Shown: positions 23,237-36,861, counted from the stretch's first letter. The stretch is DNA of 64,000 bases from Gigaspora margarita (GCA_009809945.1 WTPW01000443.1:146152-210151), one strand, 5' to 3'. Numbers and translations are program-made. Notes: generated from the sequence alone by a model not told the origin.

Positions 23237-23327
23237 ATAATATAGATATAATATATATATATATATATATATATAGATATATAGATATATAGATATATAG
23301 ATAGATAGATAGATAGATAGATAGATT
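23237..23327. repeat. TA / GATA microsatellite
   Basis: A run of (TA)n passes into ATATATAG units and then (GATA)n. It directly follows the second 325-bp unit. Confidence 0.9.
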
Positions 23328-23754
23328 TGCCGAGGATTTATGAAAAATTGATAAACGAAACCAAAGTAAAAGTTTATATTCATATTATCTTAATTAGTAT
23401 TGAAAAGTTTATTTAAATACCAATAATTAAAATTTGGTTCAAAAAAAGATCAGAACAATGTAATTGAAAGTAATGAAAGTTTCGAAACTGTGGGTTTAAA
23501 AAAAAATGCAAACAAATCCAACTTTATTAATGTTTACAAGTTTATTAACTATGCATATATGTATCAATTAAAAGAGAAAAGAAAGAAATTATAATCATAT
23601 TTTATATTTAATAACTTAATATCAATTGAAAATTCATGAAAAAAAAGAAAAATAATAGAAAATTATTACTTTTCTAATGTCTGGATGATCAAAAAAAACG
23701 TAAAATTTAATTTAAAGTTCAAGTTTACAACTTTATTAATAGAATTGTCTATTA

Positions 23755-24930
23755 AAGTCATTAACCTACTTAAACATATTGGTAAATAGATTTTTGATTA
23801 TCTTAAAAAATGACGTTAAACCTTTTCCTTTAGCTTTAGACAATTGAGTTAATATCCTTATGCCAGTTATCTGCTACTTTGATACCAAGTTTTTGCTAAA
23901 TATTAAATTTTTTTCTGTCCCTATCCATTCTTATGGCATCTCGTAAGATTGTACTGTCCGAAAGGAATAACTGCTTTAGCTGCAATATTATGTTTAAATG
24001 CTTTTTTTTATTTATTTTTTTTCTATTATTCCAAGCTCATAACAAATTCACAAATTGATGAGGACTTTTGCCTCTTATTTTTGTTATTTGAATTATTGTT
24101 TGCACGCCGGTTTGGTGGGTTTTGCTCCCAAAACAGAAAGATATAGATTCAGGTATCGACCATCAAAAAAAATGGTGGAGTTTCCCCAACCCGAAGCCCA
24201 ATGAATTATTGCAAGCAGAAATGCACCTTTTTTCATGTGATTCTTTAAAATATTTAAATGCTTTTTGCTTATCCCATTTAACCCATTTTCTAATTAAATA
24301 ACAAAGCCCTAAGTCATTGATTGATATTGGACATTTATCATTTGTTTTTTGATACCAATTAATTGCACTATTTAGATCTTTATTAGTTCCATAGCTGCAC
24401 CTAAAACACTCGCCAAGGTAAAATCATCTGCTTTTGTTGAAATGCTTTATTATGTTGTTCATCAGTTCCAATTCCAGTGAATTAAAAAAATCCAAGAAGA
24501 CATTAGGCATTTGAATACTTGGTTTGATTTTGAAGTTCATTAAGCATATCCTGCAAAGTGTTTTAATTTTTTTAAATAAAAGATTCTATCATCTTTGAAA
24601 TTTGTTGAAATTCATTATCACGATTTGTTGATTCTTTAAATATTAACCGCAATTCATTGAGCAAATTGATAGGTGGTCGTTCAATAACTATTAAATAAAA
24701 TATTTAAAATTTTCAATTGACATGAGCATCTACAATCGCTATATAAAAAGAATATTATTACCTTCAAATATTGGGCAAATTCAATTAGTAATGAATTCGG
24801 ATTCGACAGATCATCAACTTCCCTTTTAGTGCTATACGTTGTAGATCAACATTTCGCAAAAAGGTCAGCATATTCTTGGGTGTACCTTGGATAATCTTTT
24901 CTCGATCACCCTGCAAAAATTCGTAAAATT
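23755..24930 (-). pseudogene. truncated kinase-Sel1 pseudogene
   Basis: The minus strand aligns with the Sel1 exon of the intact gene (23790-24660) and a short piece of the kinase C-terminal exon (24770-24920). Frames are broken many times. The 3' flank 23330-23755 also matches the intact gene's 3' flank (16860-17320), so this is a segmental duplicate. The last kinase piece begins after a TTTTGCAG acceptor and reads IIQGTPKNMLT in place of the expected PKEYADLF-type sequence. This intron is absent from the intact gene but shared with the copy at 39364-45800. About 140 bp of unrelated, GC-richer sequence is inserted near 24058-24200. Everything 5' of this is missing. Confidence 0.88.
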
Positions 24931-26877
24931 ATAAAAGCAACTAGTCAGTTATTAGTTCATAAAGATGGACATCCACATCTTTTTAATGAGAATTGATCAT
25001 GTCAATTATGGTAGAACCAGTTTTTAAGAGATCATCCTGAGCTTTCATTTCACATTCTGCAAGCCCTAAATAAAGCATGTATCCAAAAAGCAAAACCTAT
25101 TATAATAAGGGTAACCATAGTTACTGTAGCCACATCTAATAAAGCCAATCAAATTCAAAGATCAGATGTATCATTACACAATTGGAAGAGTCAAAACAAA
25201 CGTTCGTTTGGCCAAAAATTGCTTCTAACTCAAAATTTCAAATAGGAAAATACATTCCGGGTTCTAACAAAAAAAATTCCTTGCTAAATGTTAATAAAAT
25301 TATAGCCTTATTTAACCCTAGACTCACACAAACCCTAACCTTAATTGCACGGTTTTATACTTATATAAATATTGGTTTGATAGTCACATTACACCTGATC
25401 TTATGTCAGTTACATTACAAAATCATTACTTAATATAATAAATAATTATTTAAAAACTTCACTAATCCTAATTGAATCTGGAATATGGATAAGACTGGTT
25501 CTTTTTTTCTTTTCTTTTTTTTTTGTTGTTTTTTATTTTTTTTTTTGCATTGTATTTTTTTTTTGTATTTTTTTTTTAATTCCTGTGACCTAATCACTAT
25601 GGAATAACATATGTCATTTTTTATTTCATTCTTTATTTGTATGAGACAGGTTTTGTTTGAATCTAGACTTAAAAGGTAGTTGCAAAAAAAAGAAGCACAT
25701 CAATTAATTGAGTTTCATATGGCCGCAATTACAAACACATCAATATATGTTCTACTATTCTAGCTGCTAGTATATACATACCACTATTAATAATATACAA
25801 GGCTAAATAGATAATTTTAGAACTTTTAGATAGCACATTTGCTAGCATTATTATGGGTTTACTAATATAGAATATATGCAGAAGAAACTATTTAAAAAAT
25901 ATATAGAGCATTTTTAATTCTATTTCCAATTCATCCTGTTTTACTAATTTTTGATAGATACAAAAACTACATTAATACATAGCTGTATTAACTTTTGTTA
26001 CTATAATAATATTCTTTTCTATACCCTTCCACTATATATTATCCATATTCTACAATCTGTTGAACTACTATTTGTTCAACTCAAAAAAGTGTATAATAGT
26101 AAATATAATAAATTGCTTACCAGTAATAGCAAGTATATAACAAAATACCTATTTTTAATCTTTTGAACAAGCCTATATTAAAATATACACCTTTACTTCT
26201 ATATGTAATACTTTTAAAGCAATGTAACATATAGTTATTCAATTCTAATACCATAGAATTTTAGTGTTTTGTGCCTTTATATTAATTTATAACTTCAATC
26301 TACTAAGTTCTGAACAATCCACTTGACTGCTTGTTATACTAGCTAAATTATATTCATCTAGATTAGTTTCAAGTTATCTCAGTCTGATACTTGCAAATAA
26401 AAATTTTATATAGAAATAGAATTATTTAATAGAGAGTAAAATTTTTAGAATCAGAATTAGAACTCTATAAAAATTCAAATATTAGTTCTATATATTTTGT
26501 ACTTAAGTACTTCTTGTACTAACATTTAAAGCAAATTAAATTATTAGTTGAGAAAAATAAAAAAAAAAAGCAGAAAGAGTTAAACAATAAAAAAAAGAAG
26601 AAAAAGAAATAGTTATTTGAAAATGAAAGTATAGAAGATATAAAAGATATAAAATCAAAAAATTTATCAACAAAAAAAGAATACAAGAGAATTATAATGT
26701 TAGAACAATGCATATTAGAGAAATATATAGTTTTTTTAAAAAAAAAAGTAAAAAAAGCAGTATATTCTGATTATATATGTACTATTTTTGGTTGTTACCT
26801 TGAAAATCTCAATTTCTAAAAGAAATTTTTTATATTTAGAAAAGGTTTTTAGATAAAGATTTCTTAAAAATAAAAAA
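24931..26877. other. gene-poor AT-rich region
   Basis: No supported gene. Short open frames around 25182, 25951 and 26519 start at non-ATG codons or are low complexity. 25500-25580 is poly(T) rich, and AACCCTA/CCCTAACC telomere-like motifs sit at 25314-25342. 24960-25180 could be decayed coding sequence, but no family is recognised. Confidence 0.45.
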
Positions 26878-27045
26878 AGCTTATTTTAAGTTAAAATATA
26901 TTTATCTCAATAAATTTAATAAATATTTAAAAAAAAACTTATTTTAAAGTAAAATATATTTATCTCAATAAATTTAATAAATATTTAAAAAAAACTTATT
27001 TTAAATTAATATATATTGATTTCAATAAATTTAATAAATATTAAA
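26878..27045. repeat. tandem repeat, about 57-bp unit x3
   Basis: Three direct copies of a unit with CTTATTTTAA, TATCTCAATAAATTTAATAA and a poly(A) stretch. Extremely AT rich. No coding. Confidence 0.88.
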
Positions 27046-29274
27046 AAGTTTTTAATTGATATTTTTAACTGTACTATAATAACTATACTCATTTTAGTAG
27101 CTGAAATTTAGAGTATTTTTACAAATATGCTATAATAAACAAAATTTTTTAGAAATCAGAAGCTTTGCAAATAATATTTTTATTTTATACAAACTAGATT
27201 TTGACTTATATAATTTGTTATTTTCTTTTAGTTGAATTGTGAACACAATAATAATAAAGTAAATAAAAATGAATTTAGAACAAATATCAAAATTTTTATT
27301 AATAGTAATATAAAATATTTTTCAAATTTCTGTGTATTATACCAATAATTAAAATTGAAAAATCAAAGAAATAAATGTTAAAATTCAATTAATTTGTTAA
27401 ATTTGTTCTAATTTAGCTTAAAATAAAATATCAATATTATAAGTATGAGATATACTATATTGTCTGCTTGTTTTTATTTTTATTTTTTTTAAAAAAATTA
27501 TTGCCTATTTTTTAGTTTTATTTAGTTTTTATATTAGATTTCGAAATATTTTATTAAAATTACACTTAGCAAAGAAAAATAGATAAAATCTTTACAAAAA
27601 TATGCAGAATTTATTAGAGATTAAATATAAAATGCTTGAATATCTAAACATATTTTCCAAGATCATCTTATTTTTTTTATAATAAATAATTTTTTTGGCT
27701 TTTATTTGTAACTAATAGATTTTCTGCACAGATTTTTATTACAAAAATTCAAAAAGTATTGAATATATTATATTCTTAACTTGAGAACAACTTGAATTTG
27801 TTTTTGTAAATTTTGCTTTTAACTTTATAAAAAAATATAAAAAATATTAATTAATTATTACAGAAACTTTTATAAAGTAAATTATTATTTAGCCTTTGTA
27901 ATAAAGTTGATAAATTAATATTATGCAGGTTGCAACTCCTTAAAATACAACCAAATCTCTTTTTATAAATATATTAGAAGCATATTATTATGTAAGTATT
28001 TAAAGAACAATAGATATTGTTTTTTCAGATATTTAATATACTTATATTATTAAATAGACAAAAAAATAGAAATATATAGATAATTCAAGCTATTTCTTGC
28101 AATTTTTTTAAATATAAAAGTAAGAAGACTAGATTAGTATGTGCAAAAAAATTAATGCAGTACTTGGTTAAATATTGAACCAATTTAATAAAAAGCTATA
28201 GAAAAAAAGAATATATATATTAGAACAATTAAAAAAAATATTAACAAATTGAGCATATCTAAAGCAAGTTAAAAGTAGCAAGTCATATATGACACTAAGA
28301 TTATAAAAAAATATAGTCTTGGTTATCTAGAATATTAAAGGGATTTTTATTATTTTGCTAGCAAGAATAATTACTTTAAACCTTAAAGTAGTTTTTTAAA
28401 CTTTAATAAATAGTGCTCCTCTATAATTACTTTCTATATAATTATAAATTCTGAAAATTGTATTAAATTTGAATATTTATTAATAAACTTATAAAAATAC
28501 TTCTATATAAGCATGTTATAGCAAAATTTTATAAGCTTATATCTTTGTATAAACAAACTAAGTGATTATAGAGGAGATATGTATATATTTAAAAATGCAG
28601 CAAACTTAAACTATCCTGCTATATATATCTGCAAAAACAAGAGAAAACCCACTTGAAGTTTATATAAACATTAAAGATTTTCATAAAACTTTAGATAGCT
28701 TAAATAAAATTATTTATACTAAAGTAAATAAACATTTTTTGTCTTAAAACTTTTTTTAACAAGTTATTTAATTTCTTCTCTAGCTATAATCTTTCAAATA
28801 ATACAATTGTAAATAGTTTCATAGATACTAAAAGTAATATTGAGAAATAAATACAATAAGTTAATTTCAAATAAATAAAATAAATAATTTTTAATTTAAT
28901 TCTAATATTTATCTATTGCTAAAAAAGCAGAAACCAGAAAGTAGTCAAAGGTCATATAAGAGTATTGTTTAAGAATTATAAAATTTATAATTAGAATTAA
29001 AACAAAATAAGGTTTTTGTAGCAATAATAAACTAAATATTAATTTATTAAAACCTATTTATATTGGTTTTAATTTTAATATTTGTATATTTTATATAATT
29101 TTTGTAGCATGTATATTAGTATATATGATTATATATATTGTAAACCAATTTAAATAGTACTAAACTATAAAAAAAATTTGTACTAAAATTTTTATTAGCT
29201 ATATTTGATTAGATAAAATTAAGCAAATATTTTTTAATAACTTTTTTTTAAAACTTTAAATAAAGGGCATTAGT
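27046..29274. other. AT-rich region, no gene seen
   Basis: No open frame of note on either strand. 28920-29010 resembles 49600-49650 and 52680-52740 (GCAGAAA, then ATTAAAACAAAATAA), so parts are old dispersed repeat. Confidence 0.5.
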
Positions 29275-29475
29275 TTATAGTGACAGATCACTATAGCGAC
29301 CTATATGAGTAGCCAAACATAAGTTGAGCATGTGATTAGATAATGTATTGCTTATTATTGACCTATTAAAAGTTTTTTTTTAACTTTCTAATAAAAAAAA
29401 CAAAAATAAATTTTACCAACTCTAATTATGAGTGGTTGCTATATATAAGGTTGCTATATTGATGGATCTTCATCA
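29275..29475. mobile_element. MITE with TATAGYRACC ends
   Basis: Left GATCACTATAGCGACC and right GGTTGCTATATTGATGGATC are imperfect inverted repeats, each followed inside by a second TATA-GCRACC-like block. About 200 bp, no coding. Confidence 0.55.
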
Positions 29476-29674
29476 AAAATTTGTCTTAAATAAAAATAAT
29501 ATACAAAAAGTTAACAAATTTAATATATTTTTCAAAAAAAATAAAATTTGCAAATTTTTAGAATTTTTTAAAAAAAGTTTATTAAATTATTAGTTTTTGT
29601 TAAATTACTTTGTTTATTGTCAAAAACTTTATTATAAAAAATTTGCTTGGTTTTTATTAACACAATTCTATATA

Positions 29675-30479
29675 CAGGGGACTGACAATGCATTGTGGAC
29701 ACTTTTTAAAAATTTATACCAAGCTAAATAAATATTAATATCAAGCTAAAAATTATATAAAAAGTTTATTAAATCTAAGGCTTTTAAATAAAAAAAATTA
29801 TAAAATTCTATGCAGTAGTTTTTAAAATAATTAAGGTAACACAAATTTGTGTAATGTTACACCAGTACGAAATTAGTAATTTTAATATAACTTATATAAT
29901 GAATAGAATTACTAAATATAGTAATATATAAACTTAATTTTTTTATTAAATAAATTAATTTTTTTTTAAATAATATTATTTAATACAACAAATTATATAT
30001 TTTTTTAACATTTTTAAAATTTTTAAAAACATTTATAAAATTATTATATATAGCAATAAAAATTATTACTTTTAGAAATTAATTAATTTAAATTAATATT
30101 TTAACTTTTACTTTAAAAAACTATAAAAAATTTAAAATTTATTAAAAAATTATAAAAATTTCAAATTGTATATAATTTGTTATATTAAATAACTTTATAA
30201 AATTAAAAATTTAGTTTATTTAATAAAAAATTAATTTTTACTATAAAAATATAATTTTAATAATTTTTTTAATATTACTAGCTTCGTACTGGTATAAAAT
30301 TACACAATTTTGTATCATCTTAATTATTTTAAAACTACTGCATAGAATTTTATAATTTTTTTTTTATTTAAAAGCCTTAGATTTAATAAACTTTTTATAT
30401 AATTTTTAGCTTGATATTTTATTTATTTAGCTTGATATAAATTTTTTAAAAGAGTCCACTATGCACTGTCAGCCTCTTG
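29675..30479. mobile_element. 805-bp foldback element, TA target
   Basis: Arms of about 190 bp are inverted copies (CAGGGGACTGACAATGCAT versus the complement of ATGCACTGTCAGCCTCTTG). TA flanks both ends, as for Tc1/mariner-type elements. The AT-rich centre has no open frame. It inserted into a dispersed repeat also seen at 55481-55640. Confidence 0.85.
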
Positions 30480-30889
30480 TATTAAAGGCTTTCTATTCAA
30501 AACAGGGCATTAAAAATATAGAGAGAAGTAAATTTTTTTGTGTACTTTTGGCATTTTTATTGTAATCTCTTTTTTAAATAAAATCTTGTTTGTTTTGACA
30601 ATTTTTATACAAATTCTTTTCTTTGTTTAGTAATTTTTACAATTTTTAATAAACCTTATCTCTTTTTATATTTTTCATAGTTTTCTAAAACTATATTAAT
30701 CCAGAATACTCGCAATTTCTTGTACCAAAAATTTCAAGAAAACTGATCTATGAAAAACTGTATAGTTAGTATATCTAAAAAAACAAAACTTTACCAAGCT
30801 GCTGTTAGGTACAAAGTCCATTTACTAGATGTTCTGCACCTAAAATAGAAATAAAAAAGAATAGCAGACTTTTAAACAAGGCACCTTGA

Positions 30890-31110
30890 CAGGCTTTGGT
30901 ACTATTGAGCAAAGATGCAGTAGAGAAACTTTGGAACTTTGTCAAGTTCTGTAGATATGAAAATAGAAGTAGAGACCTGGTCAGGTATACTATTCTATAT
31001 GGCATAACAATAAACTCCTTTTTATTTTGGTACTTATTATAGTGTCTCTTTAGACTTTTCAAAATTTCAAAAAAGTGGGCATTTTAGCTTACCCTCTTCA
31101 AAAGATCAGA
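30890..31110. repeat. dispersed repeat related to 35320-35545, with eroded coding look
   Basis: It shares TTTGTCAAGTTCT, TCAAAATTTCAA and AAAGTGGGCATT with 35320-35545 in the same orientation. A minus-strand 85-codon frame (30805-31062) includes NLTKFQSFSTASLLNSTKAC. The matching frame is broken in the other copy. It is probably an old transposon fragment of unknown family. Confidence 0.55.
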
Positions 31111-31922
31111 AGTGTTTACTCCTAAATTGGAACCAAGTTACAAGTAAAATCAGGTTCTTTGAAAAAACAATGAATAATACATGGGATATTTTGGAGTAAA
31201 ACTTGAAATGAAATTTCTTTCTTGAAACTTCTTTTAGGTATAGTTTCTTTTCTTATATTGCACATTTAATACTTAGGTGATATGATTTCTTGCACAGTAT
31301 TATATAATCTTTACCATTAGGCATAGATGCAAATTGTGCTATTATAGCTGTTTACTTTTTGCTCTCTCCTCCTTTCTTTTCTTTTTTTCTTTTGTTAAAG
31401 TTTGGTCTTTTGTTTAGGTAGTATAGTTATTCCCTATTTTTATTTTTTTTATTTTTGTTATTTGTTTTTTTTCTAGTAGAATCCTACTACTTGAGAAGTT
31501 AAAAGAAGAGGGTTAAAAAGTAGGTAGTTATAATAGGTGACAAACTTCCAATTAGTGATTTGAACACTCTAAGTTTATCAAGATGAGTGGCTACAATGAG
31601 AAAATAGTTTGATATAGCAGGTCACATTTAAGGACTTTGTGTGGTACTTTAATTTTAAGAATAAACCTAGGATAGACCAATATAATTTACTAGTGTTACA
31701 AAATATGCATAAATAAAGTTGTGGCATAACTGCCAAATTAAAAAAAATTAATCCAGAATACTATATGTTATAATGTATGTTTTGTTATCCAAAACCTTTT
31801 TGGCCTTTTCTTATTCAAAATATCCAAATATTCAAGATTGTTCAAAGATTTTTCAAGTTTTAATAATTAATAAATAGCAATTACTATTTGTACATTAGTA
31901 TATAAACATGAGTACATATGAT
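31111..31922. other. no gene seen
   Basis: T-rich tract at 31370-31480. 31795-31880 is a fragment of the CAGTGTTG-family MITE interior (ATTCAAGATTGTTCAAAG). Confidence 0.4.
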
Positions 31923-32082
31923 TAGGGATTGGAACCGCCTAAAATTTTTCTTAATCGTTTAATCGTTTAACCGTTTAACCGTTTAATTTGGCCGGCATTA
32001 AAATAATTCCGGCCCACAGTCAACATAATTCTGCCAAGAATTATAGAGCAATTTTTAAATGGTTAAATAGTTCCAATCCCTA
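31923..32082. mobile_element. 160-bp hAT-type MITE, TAGGGATTGGAAC ends
   Basis: Ends TAGGGATTGGAAC and GTTCCAATCCCTA are perfect inverted repeats. Flanking octamers CATATGAT and TATATGAT match at 7 of 8. The left interior holds four CGTTTAAC-type tandem units. Confidence 0.9.
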
Positions 32083-32240
32083 TATATGATAACTTAAATT
32101 TTGCTTATAAAACCACTTTTTGGGCTCTAACAACAAATATTTTTTGCAAAATTTTATTATAAACTATAATCCTTCCAATCATAAAGCTTACTCTAACCCT
32201 AATCTTAAATTGGGTTTAATTTTGATCTATAATTTATATA

Positions 32241-33207
32241 GGGAATTGCTATTTCCACCATGCTATTTTGCTATTTCCACCATGGTTATACAAGATTTTC
32301 TATTTTTAGAATTAAAATAATATATCTAATTCTACTTCTAACTTTAATCCTAACACTAACCCTAACCCTAACCCTAAAAACTAATAAATAAACCTTCTTT
32401 GGCTTCTAATTAAAAGTTGTAGAGCTCATTTCCCTGATTCTAATGGTAGTTAAATTATCAAAATCGGCCTGGTGGATCCCAAGATACTTGGGATCAAAGA
32501 AGAGAACATAAGCATTAGCAAATTCACTGTTACACAAAGCTAGAAAAGGTCGCAAACAAAAAATCCTGATTTGCACAGAATTTTATTATGATAATTGGCT
32601 TTGGGCTCTTAAGTAAAGTTATTCTTTGACTCAAAAAAAATGCTATTTCTTAAGATGTATTTTATGATTTTCTTAGTAAAATTTTTCATTACGATAAAAA
32701 AGTTTCAAAACGTATGTAAAGAAAACCAAATCTAAGTTAGAAAAAAGCCGTCAACGAAAATTGTGATTTACGCGGAATTTTATTATCACAATTGACTTTT
32801 GGCTCTTAATTAAAGTTGTTCTTTGGCTCAAAAAAATGCTAGTTTCTTAAGACAATTTTTATTATTTTCTTAGTAAAATATTTCACTGCAATAAAAAAAC
32901 ATTTTAAAATGTATAGAAAGAAAATGAATAGTTGTGTAACAGTAAATTTGCCGATCCTTATGTTCTCTTCTTTGATCCCAAGTATCTTGGGATCTACCAG
33001 ACCGATTTTGATGATTTAACTACCATTAGAATCAAAAAAATGAGCTCTACAACTTTTAATTAGAAGTCAAAGAAAGTTTACTTATTAGTTTTAAGGATAG
33101 GTTTAGAGTTAGAGTTAAAAATAAAGTTAGAATGTAATTTTATAATATATTATATTAATTCTAAAAATAGAAAAACTTGTGTAACTATGGTGGAAATAGC
33201 AATTCCC
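32241..33207. mobile_element. 967-bp foldback element with telomere-like arms
   Basis: Ends GGGAATTGCTATTTCCACCAT and its complement begin arms of about 300 bp, including CCCAAGATACTTGGGATC in both. The left arm has a run of four CCCTAA units (32354-32375). The left end carries a duplicated GCTATTTCCACCATG. A relative lies at 56280-57120. Confidence 0.88.
32535..32935. repeat. internal tandem duplication, about 195-bp unit x2
   Basis: In the centre of the foldback element, two direct copies share GAATTTTATTATSAYAATTG-type, TTAAGTAAAGTT-type and TTTCTTAGTAAAAT blocks. They are moderately diverged, and no coding is visible. Confidence 0.75.
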
Positions 33208-33329
33208 TTTTTATATTATACAGTTTTGCAAATTAATTAATTAGTATTCATATATATACACATAGTGTATAAATAGTTATTTCTTTATTAAATTTATTAA
33301 AAAATATATAATTATATTTTTTAGGTCTA

Positions 33330-33751
33330 CAGTGCAGACAACTTAGTCCAAACCAATAAAAATTTTTAGCAGCCAAATTCAAATTTTATTTTTTATATAT
33401 ATAAAGAGGTCAACTTGAAAATTTAACTAATATTTATATATAAAGTAGCCAAATTTAAATTTCTAATATATATAAAAATAAAATTAATTGTTTAAAAAGG
33501 CCAAATTTTCTTTTTTTATATATATAAAAAGTGACTAAATTTCATATTTAATTATAAAAATACTATAACTTCAACCTGATATAACTTTGTATAAATAGAT
33601 TTAAAAAAAAAATTAAAAATATTAAAGTTTTATTTAGTCTGTTTTGATTTAAAATTTTAAGATATATTTTTTGTTTACTATTTTTTTTTAAGAAAGATTA
33701 GTAATTTGAATTTCATTAATTTTATTGGTTAGAACTAGATTGTTTGCACTG
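33330..33751. mobile_element. MITE, CAGTGCARACAA ends, TA target
   Basis: Inverted ends of about 32 bp (left CAGTGCAGACAACTTAGTCC; right complement CAGTGCAAACAATCTAGTTC) lie between TA dinucleotides. The interior has several copies of a unit with GCCAAATTT and TATATATATAAA. Confidence 0.82.
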
Positions 33752-33753
33752 TA

Positions 33754-36480
33754 TTAACAAATTTTAAGTAATTTCACTTTATTTAATTGTTAAAAATTAT
33801 CTACTGTTAAGTTGTTATATTGATAATAGTAACTTTTCAATATACTTATATTAGAAATTTACTCAAAGTAATAAAGAAAAATCTAAATCATATATTAATA
33901 TTAAGTGATTTAAGGGGTTATAATTTAAAAGTATATTTAATCAAAATTGAATAATTGAACAAATTTACTAGTTTTATAATTTTATATGCTTTAATTGTTC
34001 AAAATCAAGCTTAGATCAAGGAGAGATAAAAAGAAAATTGAAAGTACCAGATTCATTATTGATAATCTTAATAGACTTTAATAGAGCATTATGCATATAT
34101 ATCCTTCATAAATAGGCACTATTAAATATAAAAATTGGATTTTATATTCAATAGTAGAGTCTAATAGTAATTATAAGATACAAATTATTGTATTAGTAAA
34201 TCTAGTTTCGTATTTTTCTCAGGAGGATTTAATTAAATAAAATAAGGATTTTTCACAATGAGCTTTTAATTCTGCAAAATCATTTTTGTGGACTGTTGGT
34301 TTATTGCTAAATGAAAATTTCTTTTATTCACCCAGAAAAAATAATTGAGAGAAGTTTCTTTAAGGCACGTGATTTGACTTTTAAAGAAATAGGAGAGTTA
34401 TGGAAATGAGAGTTGATGACTAATTTTAATGCCTAAAAAAGTTCTTTCTAATTAGGAGAAGCTATTCTTTTTGATAGCAGACAACTGCATTTAGAATAGT
34501 TAATAGAATAATTAAATATAAATAGTTTAAATATTTGGAATAGCTAGAATACTTTAATAAATTTGATGATTTATTATACTATTCTATTTATTGTCTTTAA
34601 AATGGTTTGAATAATTTTTGGAATTAAATCTATTCAATTTCTATTGTATTAAAATCAATAAATACTATATTTATTTACAATTGTAATTATCAAATGTTTT
34701 TTGCTAAATAGATGTTACAAATTAGAAATATATTTAAGATATTTGATTTTTTAATATAATAGCATTATTAATAGGCTTATCTTAAAAAAGTGTATGTATA
34801 TATTTATTTTAGTATTTATTAATTTTATTTTATTTTTTTAATTTTAAAAAATTATATTATATATACATTTATTTTTAGAACTCTTTTTAATAATTTTTCT
34901 TATACATAATGACTAAATTATTTTGGATTTTGGAACCCAAATTTAAAATTTTTTTCAAAATTGTTTTTAACTATTTTACTTAAAACCTGAAATTTATTGA
35001 TACTTTTTTTGAATAGACAAAATTATAAGGAACATAAATATATAAATTTTATTTGCTCTTCCTTATAAAAATTTTAATTTATTTTTAAAAACCCAAAACA
35101 AGCATTTTTTAAAATCAATTTTGGTTACATGTATGATTTTTTCTACCAAATTTTTTCAAGAACTCTAACTTACAAAAACTATAAAATTGGAGTATTTTAT
35201 TACAACAAAACTTACAAAATTGCAGTCAGAAAAGGCTATTCACTACATATTTTAGTTGTAGCTAAAATAAATTTGAAAAAGAATCAAAATCTTGTAAGTA
35301 AGGTCTCTTAACAGATGACTTTGATACTATTAAGTATAGAAGTAGTAAATAAGCTCTAGAGTTTGTCAAGTTCTACAAAAGCATAAGCAGAAGTAGATTT
35401 TGAGTTGGATATATTATTCTGTATAGTATAACTCTTTCAAGTCCCTACAAGTTTGTATACACTCTTTACTTCTTTGCTTTTTCAAAATTTCAACAAAGTG
35501 GGCATTCCAGTTTATTCTCTCCAAAAAATTAGCAGTATTTACTGCTTTCATTTTGGGTGATATATTTACCAAAACAGAATTACTATCATGAGTTATAGTT
35601 ATGATTAACTGCTCATAGTATAAACAATGAATAACATGTTTTGAATCTTTATAAACTGACTAAAAATTTTTGCTAAAATTTTCTGTAGTGCTACAATTTT
35701 ATTTTAGATATAATTTTTATTTTGTTTTATTTTTATATATATATAGTACTATGCCAAAATTAGAATACTTTATACAGTCTGTATAATTTTTTATTAGTTT
35801 TTATATACTTTAGCAATTCTGTTTTCTTTTCATTGTTTTTCTTATCTTTTCTTATTTTATTTTGGTTTGTTTTTGGTTGTTGCTTAGATTTTGTAGTAGT
35901 ACTCCTTTTTTTGGTTAAGTTCTCCTTTTATTTTCAAAATTATTTTTTGTTTATATAGGTATATATCTAAATGCTTCTTATTTTAAAGGCTAGATAAGGA
36001 AGGTTAAAAAAAAGTTAGCAATTTTACAAGGCTAACGACTGCTATTGATAAGCTAAAAGTAATTCTCAGTAAGTTGAAGAACCTTCTAAGGAGAGAATAG
36101 TTGTTACAGCAAATTAGCATAAGTACTTCAGTAACTGTTAAGTCTTTATTGTGAATTAGAGAATTAATAGCAGTCTTTGTAGACTTGTAACTGTACCTTA
36201 TTTAATCCATATATAATAAAGAGGATTGCCAAGGTTTAAAAAAAAACATATATAAATACAATTTGTAGTAAAAATTTTAAACATTTAAATAAATATAATT
36301 ATATTTTATATAAATTACTTTGTAATAAAAATTTTATATATTTAAATAAATATAATTATATATTTTGTGCAAATTACTTTTTAATTATTCAAGTTTTTTT
36401 CAACTTTCATACTTTACAAAAGTTCAAAAGATTAAACCATCAATAGAAGTTTAATAAACTCAAACAAAATATAGCATATC
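33754..36480. other. gene-poor AT-rich region with repeats
   Basis: 35320-35545 is the partner of the repeat at 30890-31110. 36235-36380 holds two direct copies of about 75 bp (AATAAATATAATTATAT core). The minus or plus frames here are short and unsupported. Confidence 0.5.
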
Positions 36481-36790
36481 TTAGAAATGCAATGCTACTC
36501 TGATGTAACAGCTCAACACAAAGCTCAAAAAGAGTTTGATAATAATGCCAGATAATACATGAATTATAATGAATAGAGGGGTTCATCTAAAGAAAGAATA
36601 GAACAACTTAAAGAATTTGCCAGTTTACAATACTTTTGACTATTATAAAGAAGACTTGGCAATGGCCCTCAAAAATTTGGAAGTAAAAAATATAACAGGT
36701 TCATAAAAATGTGCTCTACTGCAACAACTAGCTCATCTTATAGAAACAACAGACAGAATCAACTAAAAATATAGAAAAAAAGGGAAATTA
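36481..36790 (+). other. decayed protein-like stretch, unrecognised
   Basis: Plus-strand frames give MQCYSDVTAQHKAQKEFDNN, then ERIEQLKEFASLQYF and, after a frame change, YKEDLAMALKNLEVKNITGS and QQLAHLIETTDRIN. Composition is more protein-like than the surroundings, but stops and a frameshift interrupt it. No domain is recognised. It may be an old transposon or gene remnant. Confidence 0.35.
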
Positions 36791-36861
36791 TTAAATAAAA
36801 GAACCAATTTTTATACCCTCAATTTTGATAATTATATTCTTTTGCAAATTAAATTATTTTT

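Noticed and set aside
25182..25433. 83-codon plus-strand gene
   Set aside because: It starts at TTG, has no domain, and contains telomere-like repeats.
26519..26713. Membrane protein on the minus strand
   Set aside because: Low-complexity Phe/Leu-rich translation of an A-rich tract; no conserved context.
32354..32375. Chromosome end or healed telomere
   Set aside because: Only four units, lying inside one arm of a foldback element, with ordinary sequence on both sides.
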